Assembly (NCBI RefSeq): GCF_007559435.1
Contig: NZ_VMBP01000005.1
Location: 310,001 to 374,000 of the forward strand
Source of the DNA: Ancylobacter moscoviensis
GTDB taxonomy: Bacteria; Pseudomonadota; Alphaproteobacteria; Rhizobiales; Xanthobacteraceae
Reading direction: 5' to 3'
DNA: 64,000 nt
Below the pieces are notes generated by a model. The model did not search any database and was not told the origin of the DNA. It saw only the letters and a list, made by a program, of their open reading frames with translations. A program made the translations under genes and the position numbers. Each line of letters opens with the position of its first letter. Position 1 is the first letter of the stretch. This document shows, piece after piece, positions 46,958 through 56,800 of the stretch.

Positions 46958-48409
46958 ATGACCGCTCTTTCCGACACCGACATGCTCATCGGTTCCAGCT
47001 TCGTCGCGGGCACGGAGACGCCGGAGAACGTGCTGAACCCGAAGACCGAGGAGACGCTGATCGAGCTGCCGGAGGCTTCCCCGGACCAGATCGACGCGGC
47101 GGTCACGGCGGCGGGCAAGGCGTTCACCAGCTGGTCGCGCACCACGCCGGCGGAGCGTTCCTACCTGCTGCTCAAGCTCGCCGACCGCATCGAGGCCGAG
47201 GCCGAATCCTTCGCCACGCTTGAAGCGCTCAACTGCGGCAAGCCCCGCCACGCCGTGCTCAATGACGAGCTGCCGGGCGTGGTGGACTGCTTCCGCTTCT
47301 TCGCCGGGGCGGCGCGTACCCAGCACGGCATGGTCGCCGGCGAGTACCTCGCCGGCCACACCTCGATGATCCGCCGCGATCCCATCGGCGTCGTCGCCTC
47401 CATCGCGCCGTGGAACTACCCGCTGATGATGGCGGCATGGAAGCTCGCCCCGGCGCTCGCCGGCGGCAACACGGTGGTCATCAAGCCCTCCGAGCAGACG
47501 CCGCTGACCATGCTCAAGCTGGCCAAGGTCATCGCTGACATCTTCCCCGAAGGTGTGGTGAACGTCGTGGTCGGGCGCGGCGAGAGCGTCGGCAACGCGC
47601 TGATCAACCATCCGAAGGTGGCGATGGTCTCGCTCACCGGCGACATCGCCACCGGCAAGAAGGTGCTCACCGCCGCCGCGAAGACAGTCAAGCGCACCCA
47701 TCTCGAACTCGGCGGCAAGGCGCCGGTCATCGTGTTCGACGATGCCGACATCGAGGCGGTGGTCGAGGGGGTGAAGGTCTTCGGCTACTACAATGCCGGG
47801 CAGGACTGCACTGCCGCCTGCCGCATCTATGCCGGCGAGAAGGTCTACGAGAAGCTGGTGGCGGACCTCGCCTCCGCCGTCTCCGGCCTGAAGTTCGGCC
47901 AGAGCGACGACAGCGCCAACGACATCGGCCCGCTCATCTCCGCCCGCCAGCGCGCCCGCGTCGCCTCCTTCGTCGAGCGGGCCTCCGAGTTGAACCACAT
48001 CGAGATCGCGACCGGCGGCAAGATCGCGGGCAGCCAGGCCTCCGGCAAGGGGTTCTTCTACGAGCCCACCGTGGTGGCGGGCGCGCTGCAGAGCGACGAG
48101 ATCGTGCGCCGCGAGGTGTTCGGCCCCGTGGTGTCGGTGACGCGCTTCTCCGATGTGGAGGAGGCGGTGTCCTGGGCCAATGACAGCGACTACGGCCTCG
48201 CCTCGTCGGTGTGGACGAAGGACGTGTCGAAGGGCATGGCGACGGCCGCCCGCCTGCAATATGGCTGCACCTGGGTGAACTGCCATTTCATGCTGGTCAG
48301 CGAGATGCCCCATGGCGGCCTCAAGCAGTCCGGCTACGGAAAGGACCTCTCGGCCTACGCGCTGGAGGACTACACGGTCGTGCGCCACGTGATGGTGAAG
48401 AACGGCTGA
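46958..48409 (+). CDS. patD: NAD-dependent aldehyde dehydrogenase, probably gamma-aminobutyraldehyde dehydrogenase
   Basis: 483 residues. ALDH core motifs: [10 protein letters not shown], the catalytic Glu in [11 protein letters not shown], the catalytic Cys in [13 protein letters not shown], and the C-terminal [16 protein letters not shown] that is typical of PatD/Prr-like enzymes. Oxidises gamma-aminobutyraldehyde to GABA in putrescine catabolism. Directly downstream (10 bp) of the polyamine ABC transporter, which supports the assignment; the putrescine transaminase is not in the window. Confidence 0.85.
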   Translation: MTALSDTDMLIGSSFVAGTETPENVLNPKTEETLIELPEASPDQIDAAVTAAGKAFTSWSRTTPAERSYLLLKLADRIEAEAESFATLEALNCGKPRHAVLNDELPGVVDCFRFFAGAARTQHGMVAGEYLAGHTSMIRRDPIGVVASIAPWNYPLMMAAWKLAPALAGGNTVVIKPSEQTPLTMLKLAKVIADIFPEGVVNVVVGRGESVGNALINHPKVAMVSLTGDIATGKKVLTAAAKTVKRTHLELGGKAPVIVFDDADIEAVVEGVKVFGYYNAGQDCTAACRIYAGEKVYEKLVADLASAVSGLKFGQSDDSANDIGPLISARQRARVASFVERASELNHIEIATGGKIAGSQASGKGFFYEPTVVAGALQSDEIVRREVFGPVVSVTRFSDVEEAVSWANDSDYGLASSVWTKDVSKGMATAARLQYGCTWVNCHFMLVSEMPHGGLKQSGYGKDLSAYALEDYTVVRHVMVKNG

Positions 48410-48437
48410 GGCCGCCTTCCCCGCAGCGTCCAGCGCG

Positions 48438-48461
48438 ACCGGCCACCTGCGGGCGGCCGGT
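48438..48461. terminator. Possible hairpin after patD
   Basis: ACCGGCC and GGCCGGT around ACCTGCGGGC: 7-bp perfect stem, 28 bp after the patD stop. There is no T-run, so this is only a weak candidate for the end of the pot operon. The rest of the 228-bp gap to the efflux genes holds an AT-containing stretch near 48550-48580 (CATAATTAAGTTGG) that could hold their promoter. Confidence 0.35.
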
Positions 48462-48637
48462 GGCGCGCGCATAACGCCGCGCGATGGCGTATGATGCCCG
48501 GCATGTGATGGTGTCGTGACCGCGCGAATGTGATCCGCGTTGCCGAACATGACACATAATTAAGTTGGAACTTCTTCCCGTATCTGCTGTGTCGCACACT
48601 GGGTGTTTCTGTTTCGGCGCAGCTTGATGAGGGCCCG

Positions 48638-49738
48638 ATGCGACGTAGAACCGGCGTACTGCTGTTGGCTGCCCTGCTTCTGGGAGCAGGTGTGCTCGCG
48701 CAGGAAAAGGGCTGGTTCGACGCAACCGCGCTGTTCGGCGGCAAGGGCGAGGCCAACGCGGCCCCTGAGCCGGAGACCGCGCACCGCGTGCCGGTCGAGG
48801 TGGCGCCCGCCCGTCAGGCGACGGTGACGACCGACATTTCCTCCATCGGCTCGCTGCAGTCGGACGAGTCGGTCAAGGTGGCCTCCGAGGTCGCCGGCCG
48901 CATCCAGGAAATCCGCTTCCGCGAAGGCGAGCACGTCAAGGCGGGCGACGCGCTGGTGCAGCTCGACGCCGCGCTGGTGAAGGCCTCGCTGGATGAGAAC
49001 GAGGCCCGGCTCGACCTCGCCGAGGCCAATTTCGCCCGGGCCCAGAAGCTCCAGCAATCCGGCTCCGGCACCGCCCGGGCGCTCGACGAGGCGCAGGCGG
49101 AGCTCAACACCTCCCGCGCGCTGCTGAATTCCCAGCGGGTGCAGATCGCCAAGCACACCATCACCGCGCCCTTCGACGGCGTGGTCGGCCTGCGCTCGGT
49201 CTCGAACGGCGCCTATATCGCCACCGGCACCGAGCTGGTGAACCTCGAGAAGATCGACACGCTGAAGCTCGACTTCAAGGTTCCCGAAACCCATCTCGCC
49301 AGCATCTCGCCCGGCCAGACCGTGCTCGTCACGGTCGACGCGCTGCCCCAGCGCACCTTCACCGGCACCATCTACGCCATCGACCCGATGGTCGACGTCA
49401 ACGGCCGCTCGCTCAGCGTCAGGGCGCGGCTCGACAATGCCGACCTCGTCCTGCGCCCCGGCCTGTTCGCCCGCGTGGTGGTGAAGGGCCGGCAGACCCG
49501 CGACGCCGTGTTCGTGCCGGAGAGCGCTATCGTGCCGCGCGGGCAGGATCGTCTGGTCTGGCAGGTCGTGGACGGCAAGGCCCGTCAGGCGAAGGTCGAG
49601 CTCGGCCAGCGAGGCAATGGCGAGGTCGAGGTGAAGGGCGTTCCCGCCGGCGCCGTGATCGTCGTGGCGGGGCAGGGCCGGCTCCAGCCGGACGCCGCCG
49701 TGGAGGTGGTGACCCCGCCGTCGGCGCCGCAGGGCTGA
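48638..49738 (+). CDS. RND efflux periplasmic adaptor (membrane fusion protein)
   Basis: 366 residues. Short N-terminal membrane anchor or signal (residues 4-21), then a lipoyl-like domain (VASEVAGRIQEIRFREGEHV), a helical hairpin (about residues 110-160), and a beta-barrel part with DFKVPETHLASISPGQTV. It links the inner-membrane RND pump to an outer-membrane channel. Co-transcribed with the pump 9 bp downstream; no outer-membrane channel gene or regulator lies nearby. Confidence 0.92.
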   Translation: MRRRTGVLLLAALLLGAGVLAQEKGWFDATALFGGKGEANAAPEPETAHRVPVEVAPARQATVTTDISSIGSLQSDESVKVASEVAGRIQEIRFREGEHVKAGDALVQLDAALVKASLDENEARLDLAEANFARAQKLQQSGSGTARALDEAQAELNTSRALLNSQRVQIAKHTITAPFDGVVGLRSVSNGAYIATGTELVNLEKIDTLKLDFKVPETHLASISPGQTVLVTVDALPQRTFTGTIYAIDPMVDVNGRSLSVRARLDNADLVLRPGLFARVVVKGRQTRDAVFVPESAIVPRGQDRLVWQVVDGKARQAKVELGQRGNGEVEVKGVPAGAVIVVAGQGRLQPDAAVEVVTPPSAPQG

Positions 49739-49747
49739 GGCCGCGTC

Positions 49748-52700
49748 ATGGGACTTTCCGAACTCTGCATCCGCCGTCCGGTCTTCGCGACGGTGCTCAG
49801 CCTCCTGCTGGTTCTGGTGGGCATCGTCTCCTACAGCCGGCTGACCGTGCGCGAGTACCCCAATATCGACGAGCCCGTGGTCTCGGTCGTCACCACTTAT
49901 CCCGGCGCCTCGGCGAGCATCGTCGAGAGCCAGGTCACGCAGGTGCTGGAGGGCTCGATCGCCGGCATCGAGGGCATCGACGTGCTGGAATCCACCAGCC
50001 GCTCGGAATCGAGCCGCATCACCGTGCGCTTCCGGCTGGAGATCGACCCCGACGTCGCGGCCAGCGACGTGCGCGACCGCGTCAGCCGTGTGCGCCAGCG
50101 CCTGCCCGACGAGATCGACGAGCCGGTGATTTCCAAGGTCGAGGCCGACGCCCAGCCGGTGGTGTTCATCGTCTTCCGCTCCGACCGCATGTCGGGGCTG
50201 GAGCTGTCGGACTACATCGACCGCTACGTCGTCGACCGCTTCAAGAACATCAGCGGCGTGGCCGACGTGCAGATCTTCGGCGAGCGGCGCTACGCCATGC
50301 GCATCTGGATCGACCGCGAGCGCCTCGCCGCCTACAGCCTCACCGTCCAGGACATCGAGGACGCGCTCAACGGGCAGAACGTCGAGATTCCCTCCGGGCG
50401 CATCGAGAGCGTGGACCGCGAGTTTACTGTCCTCTCGCGCACCGGCCTGACCACGGTCGACCAGTTCAACGACATCGTGGTGAAGCGTGCCGGCGGCGGC
50501 CAGGTGCACATGAGCGACGTCGCCCGCGTCGAACTCGGTGCCGCCGACGAGCGCCGCGCGAGCCGCTTCAACGGCGGCGCGGCGATCATCGTCGGCCTGA
50601 TCAAGCAGGCGGTGGCCAATCCACTCGACGTCTCGGCCGGTGCCCGCGCCGTGCTGCCGGCGGTGAACGAGAGCCTGCCGGAAGGCATGAGCGCGTCCAT
50701 CGGCAACGACAACGCGGTCTTCATCGACCGCTCGATCAAGGCGGTCTTCCAGACGATCTTCGAGGCCGTCGTGCTCGTCGTGCTGGTGATCGTGGTGTTC
50801 CTGCGGTCCTTCCGCGCCTCGATCATCCCGATCGTCACCATCCCGATCTCGCTGATCACCACCTTCGCCCTCATGTACGCGCTGGGCTTCAGCGTGAACA
50901 CGCTGACGCTGCTCGCCTTCGTGCTCGCCATCGGCCTCGTGGTGGACGACGCCATCGTGGTGCTGGAGAACATCTTCCGTCACATCGAGCACGGCATGAA
51001 GCCCATCCCCGCCGCCATCAAGGGCGCGCGCGAGATTGGCTTCGCCGTCGTCGCCATGACGCTGACGCTGGCGGCGGTCTATGCGCCGGTGGCCTTCGCG
51101 CCGGGCCGTACCGGACGGCTGTTCACCGAATTCGCGCTGACGCTGGCGGGCGCGGTGATCGTCTCCGGCTTCGTCGCGCTCAGCCTCACGCCGATGATGT
51201 GCTCGCGCCTGCTCAAGCACGAGGAGAAGCCGGGCCGGGTCTCGGCCTTCATCGAGCGCCGCCTGCGCGGCATGGAGGAAGGCTATCGCCGGCTGCTCGG
51301 CGCCACGCTGCGCGTGCGACCGGCGGTGATCGTGCTGGCGCTCGCCGTGGCGGCGACGAGCGTCTACTTCCTGCGCGTGCTGCCCTCCGAGCTGTCGCCG
51401 GTGGAGGATCGCGGCATGATCCGCGTCACCGGCAGCGGCCCGGAAGGCTCCACGCTCGCCTATACGGCGCGCTACACCAACCAGGTCGAGTCCATCCTCT
51501 CGAAGGAGCCGGAGGTCGCCAGCGTCCTCATCATCAACGGTTTCCCGGAAGTGCACCGCTTCTTGGTGATCGGCCGGCTGAAGGACTGGGACGAGCGCGA
51601 CAAGCGCCAGCAGGAGCTCGTCACCGAGCTGACGCCGGAGCTCCGACGCATCGCCGGCGTCAACGCTTACGCCAACAACCCGCCCTCGCTTGGCGCCTCC
51701 AACAATTCGCGGCCCATCGAGTTCGTCATCCAGACCTCGGCGACCTATGAGCAGCTCGACGAATATGTCGACCGCTTCCTGGAGCGCATCCGCGACTATC
51801 CCGGCCTCGTCAGCATCGACAGCGACCTCAAGCTGAACAAGCCGGAGATCTCGGTGACGGTCGACCGCGCAAAGGCGGCCGATCTCGGCATCGACGTCGC
51901 CGTGCTCGGGCGCACGCTGGAGAGCCTGCTCGGCGGCCGGCAGGTGACGCGCTTCGAGGTAGCCGGCGAGCAGTACGACGTCTATGTCCAGCTCGACGCC
52001 CGCGACCGCTCCTCGCCGGCGACGCTGGACACCATCTATCTGCGTTCTGCGAGCGGGGAGATGGTGCAGCTTTCCAACCTCGTCTCGGTGCGCGAGAGCG
52101 TGGCGCCGCAGGAGCTGAAGCGCTTCAATCAGCTACGCTCTGCTACCATCTCCGCCAACCTCGCCCCCGGCTTCTCGCAGGGGCAGGCGCTCGCCTTCCT
52201 CGACCAGACCGCGCGCGAGGTGCTGCCGCAGACCGTGCAGACCGACGTTTCCGGCCAGAGCCGCGAGTTCCGCGCCGCCGGCCAGAGCCTCGCCGTCATC
52301 TTCGTGCTGGCACTGGGCTTCATCTATCTGGTGCTGGCGGCACAGTTCGAGAGCTTCCGCGATCCGGTGATCATCATGCTCACCGTGCCGCTGTCGATGA
52401 CCGGCGCGCTCGCCGCGCTCTATTTCGCCGGCGGCTCGCTGAACGTCTATTCGCAGATCGGCCTCGTCACGCTGGTGGGCCTCATCACCAAGCACGGCAT
52501 TCTGATCGTCGAGTTCGCCAACCAGCAGCAGGAGGCCGGCCTCGACCGCCGCGCCGCGGTGATCGAGGCGGCGGTGCTGCGCCTGCGCCCGATCCTGATG
52601 ACCACCGGCGCCATGGTGCTGGGGGCCGTGCCGCTGGCGCTGGCGAGCGGCGCCGGTGCCGAGAGCCGCGCGCAGATCGGCTGGGTCATCGTCGGCGGCA

Positions 52701-52822
52701 TGAGTCTGGGCACACTGCTGACGCTTTTCGTGGTGCCGGTGGTTTACTCGCTGATCGGCCGCATCCACCACACCGCCCACGCCGAAATCGCTCCCGGCCT
52801 CGTGCATACGCCGGCGGAGTGA
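49748..52822 (+). CDS. RND-family multidrug/solvent efflux permease
   Basis: 1024 residues, normal for HAE1-type pumps. Twelve membrane segments in the usual two blocks; the TM4 proton-relay Asp pair is in IGLVVDDAIVVLENI, and ERRYAMRIWIDRERLAAYSL and SYSRLTVREYPNIDEPVVSV are family landmarks. It drives proton-coupled export of small hydrophobic compounds. The substrate range cannot be predicted. It is convergent with the epimerase gene. Confidence 0.95.
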   Translation: MGLSELCIRRPVFATVLSLLLVLVGIVSYSRLTVREYPNIDEPVVSVVTTYPGASASIVESQVTQVLEGSIAGIEGIDVLESTSRSESSRITVRFRLEIDPDVAASDVRDRVSRVRQRLPDEIDEPVISKVEADAQPVVFIVFRSDRMSGLELSDYIDRYVVDRFKNISGVADVQIFGERRYAMRIWIDRERLAAYSLTVQDIEDALNGQNVEIPSGRIESVDREFTVLSRTGLTTVDQFNDIVVKRAGGGQVHMSDVARVELGAADERRASRFNGGAAIIVGLIKQAVANPLDVSAGARAVLPAVNESLPEGMSASIGNDNAVFIDRSIKAVFQTIFEAVVLVVLVIVVFLRSFRASIIPIVTIPISLITTFALMYALGFSVNTLTLLAFVLAIGLVVDDAIVVLENIFRHIEHGMKPIPAAIKGAREIGFAVVAMTLTLAAVYAPVAFAPGRTGRLFTEFALTLAGAVIVSGFVALSLTPMMCSRLLKHEEKPGRVSAFIERRLRGMEEGYRRLLGATLRVRPAVIVLALAVAATSVYFLRVLPSELSPVEDRGMIRVTGSGPEGSTLAYTARYTNQVESILSKEPEVASVLIINGFPEVHRFLVIGRLKDWDERDKRQQELVTELTPELRRIAGVNAYANNPPSLGASNNSRPIEFVIQTSATYEQLDEYVDRFLERIRDYPGLVSIDSDLKLNKPEISVTVDRAKAADLGIDVAVLGRTLESLLGGRQVTRFEVAGEQYDVYVQLDARDRSSPATLDTIYLRSASGEMVQLSNLVSVRESVAPQELKRFNQLRSATISANLAPGFSQGQALAFLDQTAREVLPQTVQTDVSGQSREFRAAGQSLAVIFVLALGFIYLVLAAQFESFRDPVIIMLTVPLSMTGALAALYFAGGSLNVYSQIGLVTLVGLITKHGILIVEFANQQQEAGLDRRAAVIEAAVLRLRPILMTTGAMVLGAVPLALASGAGAESRAQIGWVIVGGMSLGTLLTLFVVPVVYSLIGRIHHTAHAEIAPGLVHTPAE

Positions 52823-52868
52823 GAGGCGGGTGCGCGGAGAAGCCTTATGTGGAAGGGCCGGGACGGGG

Positions 52869-53780
52869 CTACTGGCGGCACATCCAGTCATAGGTTGCCG
52901 CGATGCCTTCCGGCAGTGGCACCCGGCTTTCCCATCCGAAGTCAGCACGCGCGCGCGATACATCAAGGATCGACCGGGCCACGTCGATGGCCCGGCCGGG
53001 CTTGTAGACCGGTTCGATCGGCGCTCCCGTCACGTCGGAAAGGATATCGATGATTTCCCGGATGGACGTTCCCTGTCCGCTGCCGGCGTTATAGGCGCCA
53101 ACCTTGTCGCTTGCGACGGCGAGGGCGCAGAGTTCCGCCAGGTCGCTCACATGGAGATAGTCTCGCACGACGCTTCCGTCGCCCCAGACCTCCAGCGGCT
53201 GACCCTCCCGAATGCGTGAGAGATAGGTCGAGATCACGCCCTGCACCCCGGTATGGGCCTGGCGTGGACCGTACGGATTTGACGCGCGGATCGCGATGGT
53301 CGAGAGCCCCCGCGTCCGGCGATACATGTCGAGGTAATGCTCGATGGCCGTCTTCACGATGCCATAGGAATTGATGGGCCGAAGGGGGTGGCTCTCCGGA
53401 ATCGGAACGATGTCGGGCGGGCCATAGACCGTTCCCCCCGAGGACAGGAACAGAATACGCGCGATCCCCAAGCCAACCATCGCATCCAGCAGGCCCAGCG
53501 TCCCGACGAGATTGTCCTGCACGTCGATTGTCGGGTTGAGGTCGGCAGTGCCGGGAAAAGTCGTGCTCACGAGATGCATGACGGCGTCGACGCCTGCCAG
53601 CGCATCGATGACCGCCATGTGATCGCCAAAGCTGCCGAGGATGTATTCGACTTCAGGCAGAGACGTGCGGAGGCGCTCCATCTGGCGGTCGAAGACTCTC
53701 ACCGAGTGGCCCTGTGCCAGCAGGTGGTCCACGATGTGTGAGCCAATGAAGCCGCATCCGCCGATCACGAGCACTTTCAT
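52869..53780 (-). CDS. NAD-dependent sugar-nucleotide epimerase/dehydratase
   Basis: 303-residue SDR enzyme. Rossmann loop VIGGCGFIGSHIVDHL, the active-site Tyr and Lys in NSYGIVKTAIEHYL, and SSGGTVYGPP at the serine position; the C-terminal half recognises a sugar nucleotide (probably UDP-activated). ATG 53780 selected; the 29-codon upstream extension is low-complexity basic. It lies 70 bp downstream of the giant glycosyltransferase on the same strand, so it may supply its sugar donor. Confidence 0.88.
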   Translation of the reverse strand: MKVLVIGGCGFIGSHIVDHLLAQGHSVRVFDRQMERLRTSLPEVEYILGSFGDHMAVIDALAGVDAVMHLVSTTFPGTADLNPTIDVQDNLVGTLGLLDAMVGLGIARILFLSSGGTVYGPPDIVPIPESHPLRPINSYGIVKTAIEHYLDMYRRTRGLSTIAIRASNPYGPRQAHTGVQGVISTYLSRIREGQPLEVWGDGSVVRDYLHVSDLAELCALAVASDKVGAYNAGSGQGTSIREIIDILSDVTGAPIEPVYKPGRAIDVARSILDVSRARADFGWESRVPLPEGIAATYDWMCRQ

Positions 53781-53850
53781 TTCACATCTCTTCTTTCGCG
53801 CCGGCGCAGTTCGCCGACGATATCGTGACACGCCGGCAGGTTTCGACGAC

Positions 53851-56800
53851 CTAGCGCGACACGCCACGTATATTGGTCACGACGGTACGCCAACCCTCGA
53901 GCGGGGGGACCACGCCGAACAGCCGCTCCAGTGCATGCAGCAGTGTTCCATCCTCGGGAATGGGCTCGTTCGGGTAGTCCGGCCAATCGAAGCCGAGGTC
54001 GACAAACGGCTTTAGCGCCGCCGTCCGCATCCAGAACATGGTGCCGACCGGGAAGTTGATCGAGCGGGCGAGACTTGGGTGCCCCATGCGGGCTGCCAGC
54101 CGCTCGGCAATCGCCATGTTACGCGTCCAGCCGATGACGTGCGGATCATCCGGATAGATGACGCCAATTCGTTCGTCACTTTCGGCCTTGTTCAGGATGA
54201 GATCGAGCATCCGGCCGCCGACCGGGCCGCCAAGAACATTCTCGAACAGGAACTCGCTCCAGACGCGCACCATGTCCAAATCGGTCACGTGCTGGCTTTT
54301 CTTGATGTGAACATGGCCGACCATGTCGTAGGTCGCGATGAGACGAGGCCCGAACTGGGTCAGTAGGGGACCGATGTCGCGGCCAGCATTCGGCACCTCT
54401 TCCAGCGCCGCGACACGGCCGCTGTACCGCGCCAGTATGCGCTCTATCTCGTCGGCAGAAGACCGAGATCCTGTGCTGACGAAGAGGTCCGGCCGGGCGT
54501 CGTTGACCTCCAGTCTCTCGATGATTTCCTGCAGCTGACCGGTGAAATAGGCGTGAATGTGCAAGGCACTCCGCAGAGCGGTCGCGGGAAGGCCCTTCGT
54601 CGCGTCGAGCCCTCCTTCGAGCACAGGCGTGAGCCAGGGGCCGGCCGGCCGGCCTTTCCGCAGGAAATCCGCGTAGGCTTCGCGGGTATGGTCGTAGCCG
54701 CTGTCCTGGGATGTTGCGTAGATGAAGGGATTGAAACCCGGCTCCGGTTTGCGGGGGCCGGGTATCCATTGGAGCCGTGCGAAATAGTCGTGCACCAGTT
54801 GCGTGGGGGACGGCATCGGCTCCAGAGGAGGGTGGAAGAAGTCGCCCCGGAATTTTCCGGCGGACAGGATTTCGTCGACATCGGCGGCGAAGTTGACCTT
54901 GCGAGCCTTGGCGTTAAGGCCGAGCGTTTCGATCTGGCAAACATAGTGCTCGAAGTCGAAGGTCGTTTGTCCCACCCTCTTCGCCTCGGACGAAACCCGC
55001 GCATAGGCATCTTCCGATGCCGCCAATTGCAGGATTTTCCGCGCCGCATCGCCTGTATCGAGGTAGCCCGCGACGCAGTCCGTCTTGAGGTTCGCGGCGG
55101 AGAGGATGTCAGCAATGCCCGTGGTGTTCTCGAAGCAGATCACCGGCAGGCCGACACAGAGAGCATCGACGGCGACATTGGGAAGCGGGTCGAGACGGCT
55201 GGAAACTAGCAGCACATCGGACAGCTCGTAGGCTAGCTCGATCTCCGATGTCGCCGGCAGCATGGTGACGTGATTCTCGAGTCCGGCCCGCTTGAGCTGA
55301 TCACGAAGAAAGACCGAGTAGCCGAAATCGTGCTCCGGATCGTATCCTCCCCCGATCCATACGAAATGGACCTTTTCTCCGCCGTCGGCATGCCGGACTT
55401 GCGCCGCCACTTCCAGGAAAAGGTCGACGCCCTTGCGGATCTCCACCGTTCCGGCTCCGAGCACGGTAAACCGGCGCTTCTTCTCCCCTCCGGAACGGAA
55501 CACGTCGAGCAATTGCCGTCTGGCTGCCTCGCGGGATTCGCGGCTGCGCTTTTGGTAGGGAACCTCGCACTTGCCCTGAGGCAGAATGTGCTCGCGGGGG
55601 GTGAAATCCCGAACGTAGTCGAGCGCACTTTCCAAGGTGAGCCGGGTAGAGAAGACCGTTTCGCTTGCCCACCGCATGGCCTCGGGAAAAGCTGCCTTCT
55701 TGCCGATATAGGCTGCGAACTCATGCAGGAGTGCAAGGGAGGGAACCCCCAGCTCATGCAGGACGGGCAGGACAGCGTGAGATTGTATCGAGTTTACGAC
55801 GGCAAATTCGTAGCGGTGTTCGCCGCAGATACGCTGGAGCAGGGCTTCGTAGCTCGACGCGTTCATGCTGAGAAGGTTCGCGTCGAATACTTTCTGGGAA
55901 ATGGCGCAGAAGTCGTCGATCAGTTCCCCACCCAGAAGGCTCACCGTCGTGACATTGTAGCGGGACGCGAGCGCCTGGGCGATGTTGAGGGCGAGGATCG
56001 GAGCGCCCGACCGGCTGGCCTCGTGGCTGACGACAAGCATGTTGGGTTTATGGGGATCGTGAGGGACGGCACCACTATATTCCCGCGTGTGCCCGGCGAC
56101 GGCTGCGCTGACGAAAGCGAGGTCGGCTTGACCCGGCAGAGAGGGCGGCCGCTTCGGGTCACGCTTCTGCGCGCGCCGCTCATACTTGGCCGCTGCCTTT
56201 GCGGACCAGGATGAGCTGAGGCGCGCCATCGACCGGTAAAGCTTGAACTTGAACTTATTGCGAACCTGTTTCCAAGGGCGGTTCCTGGCACGGATCAGTT
56301 CACGTTCGAGCTCCGCGATATGGACCGCGGCGAGGTCCGACATCGCGGCAACGTTCCGCGGCGTGGGGACGATCGCTGGATGCGCTGCATCGGCGGCCGG
56401 CTTCGGCAGGACAGGCCAGCCGCTGCGGATGATCGCAAGGCTCTCCTCGGCAATGGCGGGATCATAGCCTTTGGCGGCAAGTATTTCCTGCCAACCCTGC
56501 GCCTCGGGAAGCTGAAGGACGGCGGCTTTGACGAATGGAAAGCCGGCCTCGACCAGCTCTCGCCAGTCGGTGAGCGTGTTGTTCTTGGCATCGGTCGTCG
56601 GAAACAGGGCTTCCCCGACTATTCCTTCGGCTTCGAGCGCATCGAGGACCTGCAGCTCGTAGGCCATGATGACCTGGTGCTTGTCATTCAGGGCGCGGAC
56701 TTTCCCGAGAAAGTCTGCGAGAACTCGGACAGCATCGTTCTTGGCGACGAGGAAATAGCTTTGGAAGTGATGCTTGAGTTCGTGACTGTCGGTTAGAGCG

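Noticed and set aside
48560..51556. 998-codon minus-strand frame opposite the efflux genes
   Set aside because: The RND adaptor and pump are well supported. The antisense frame is rich in H, R, D and shows no domain.
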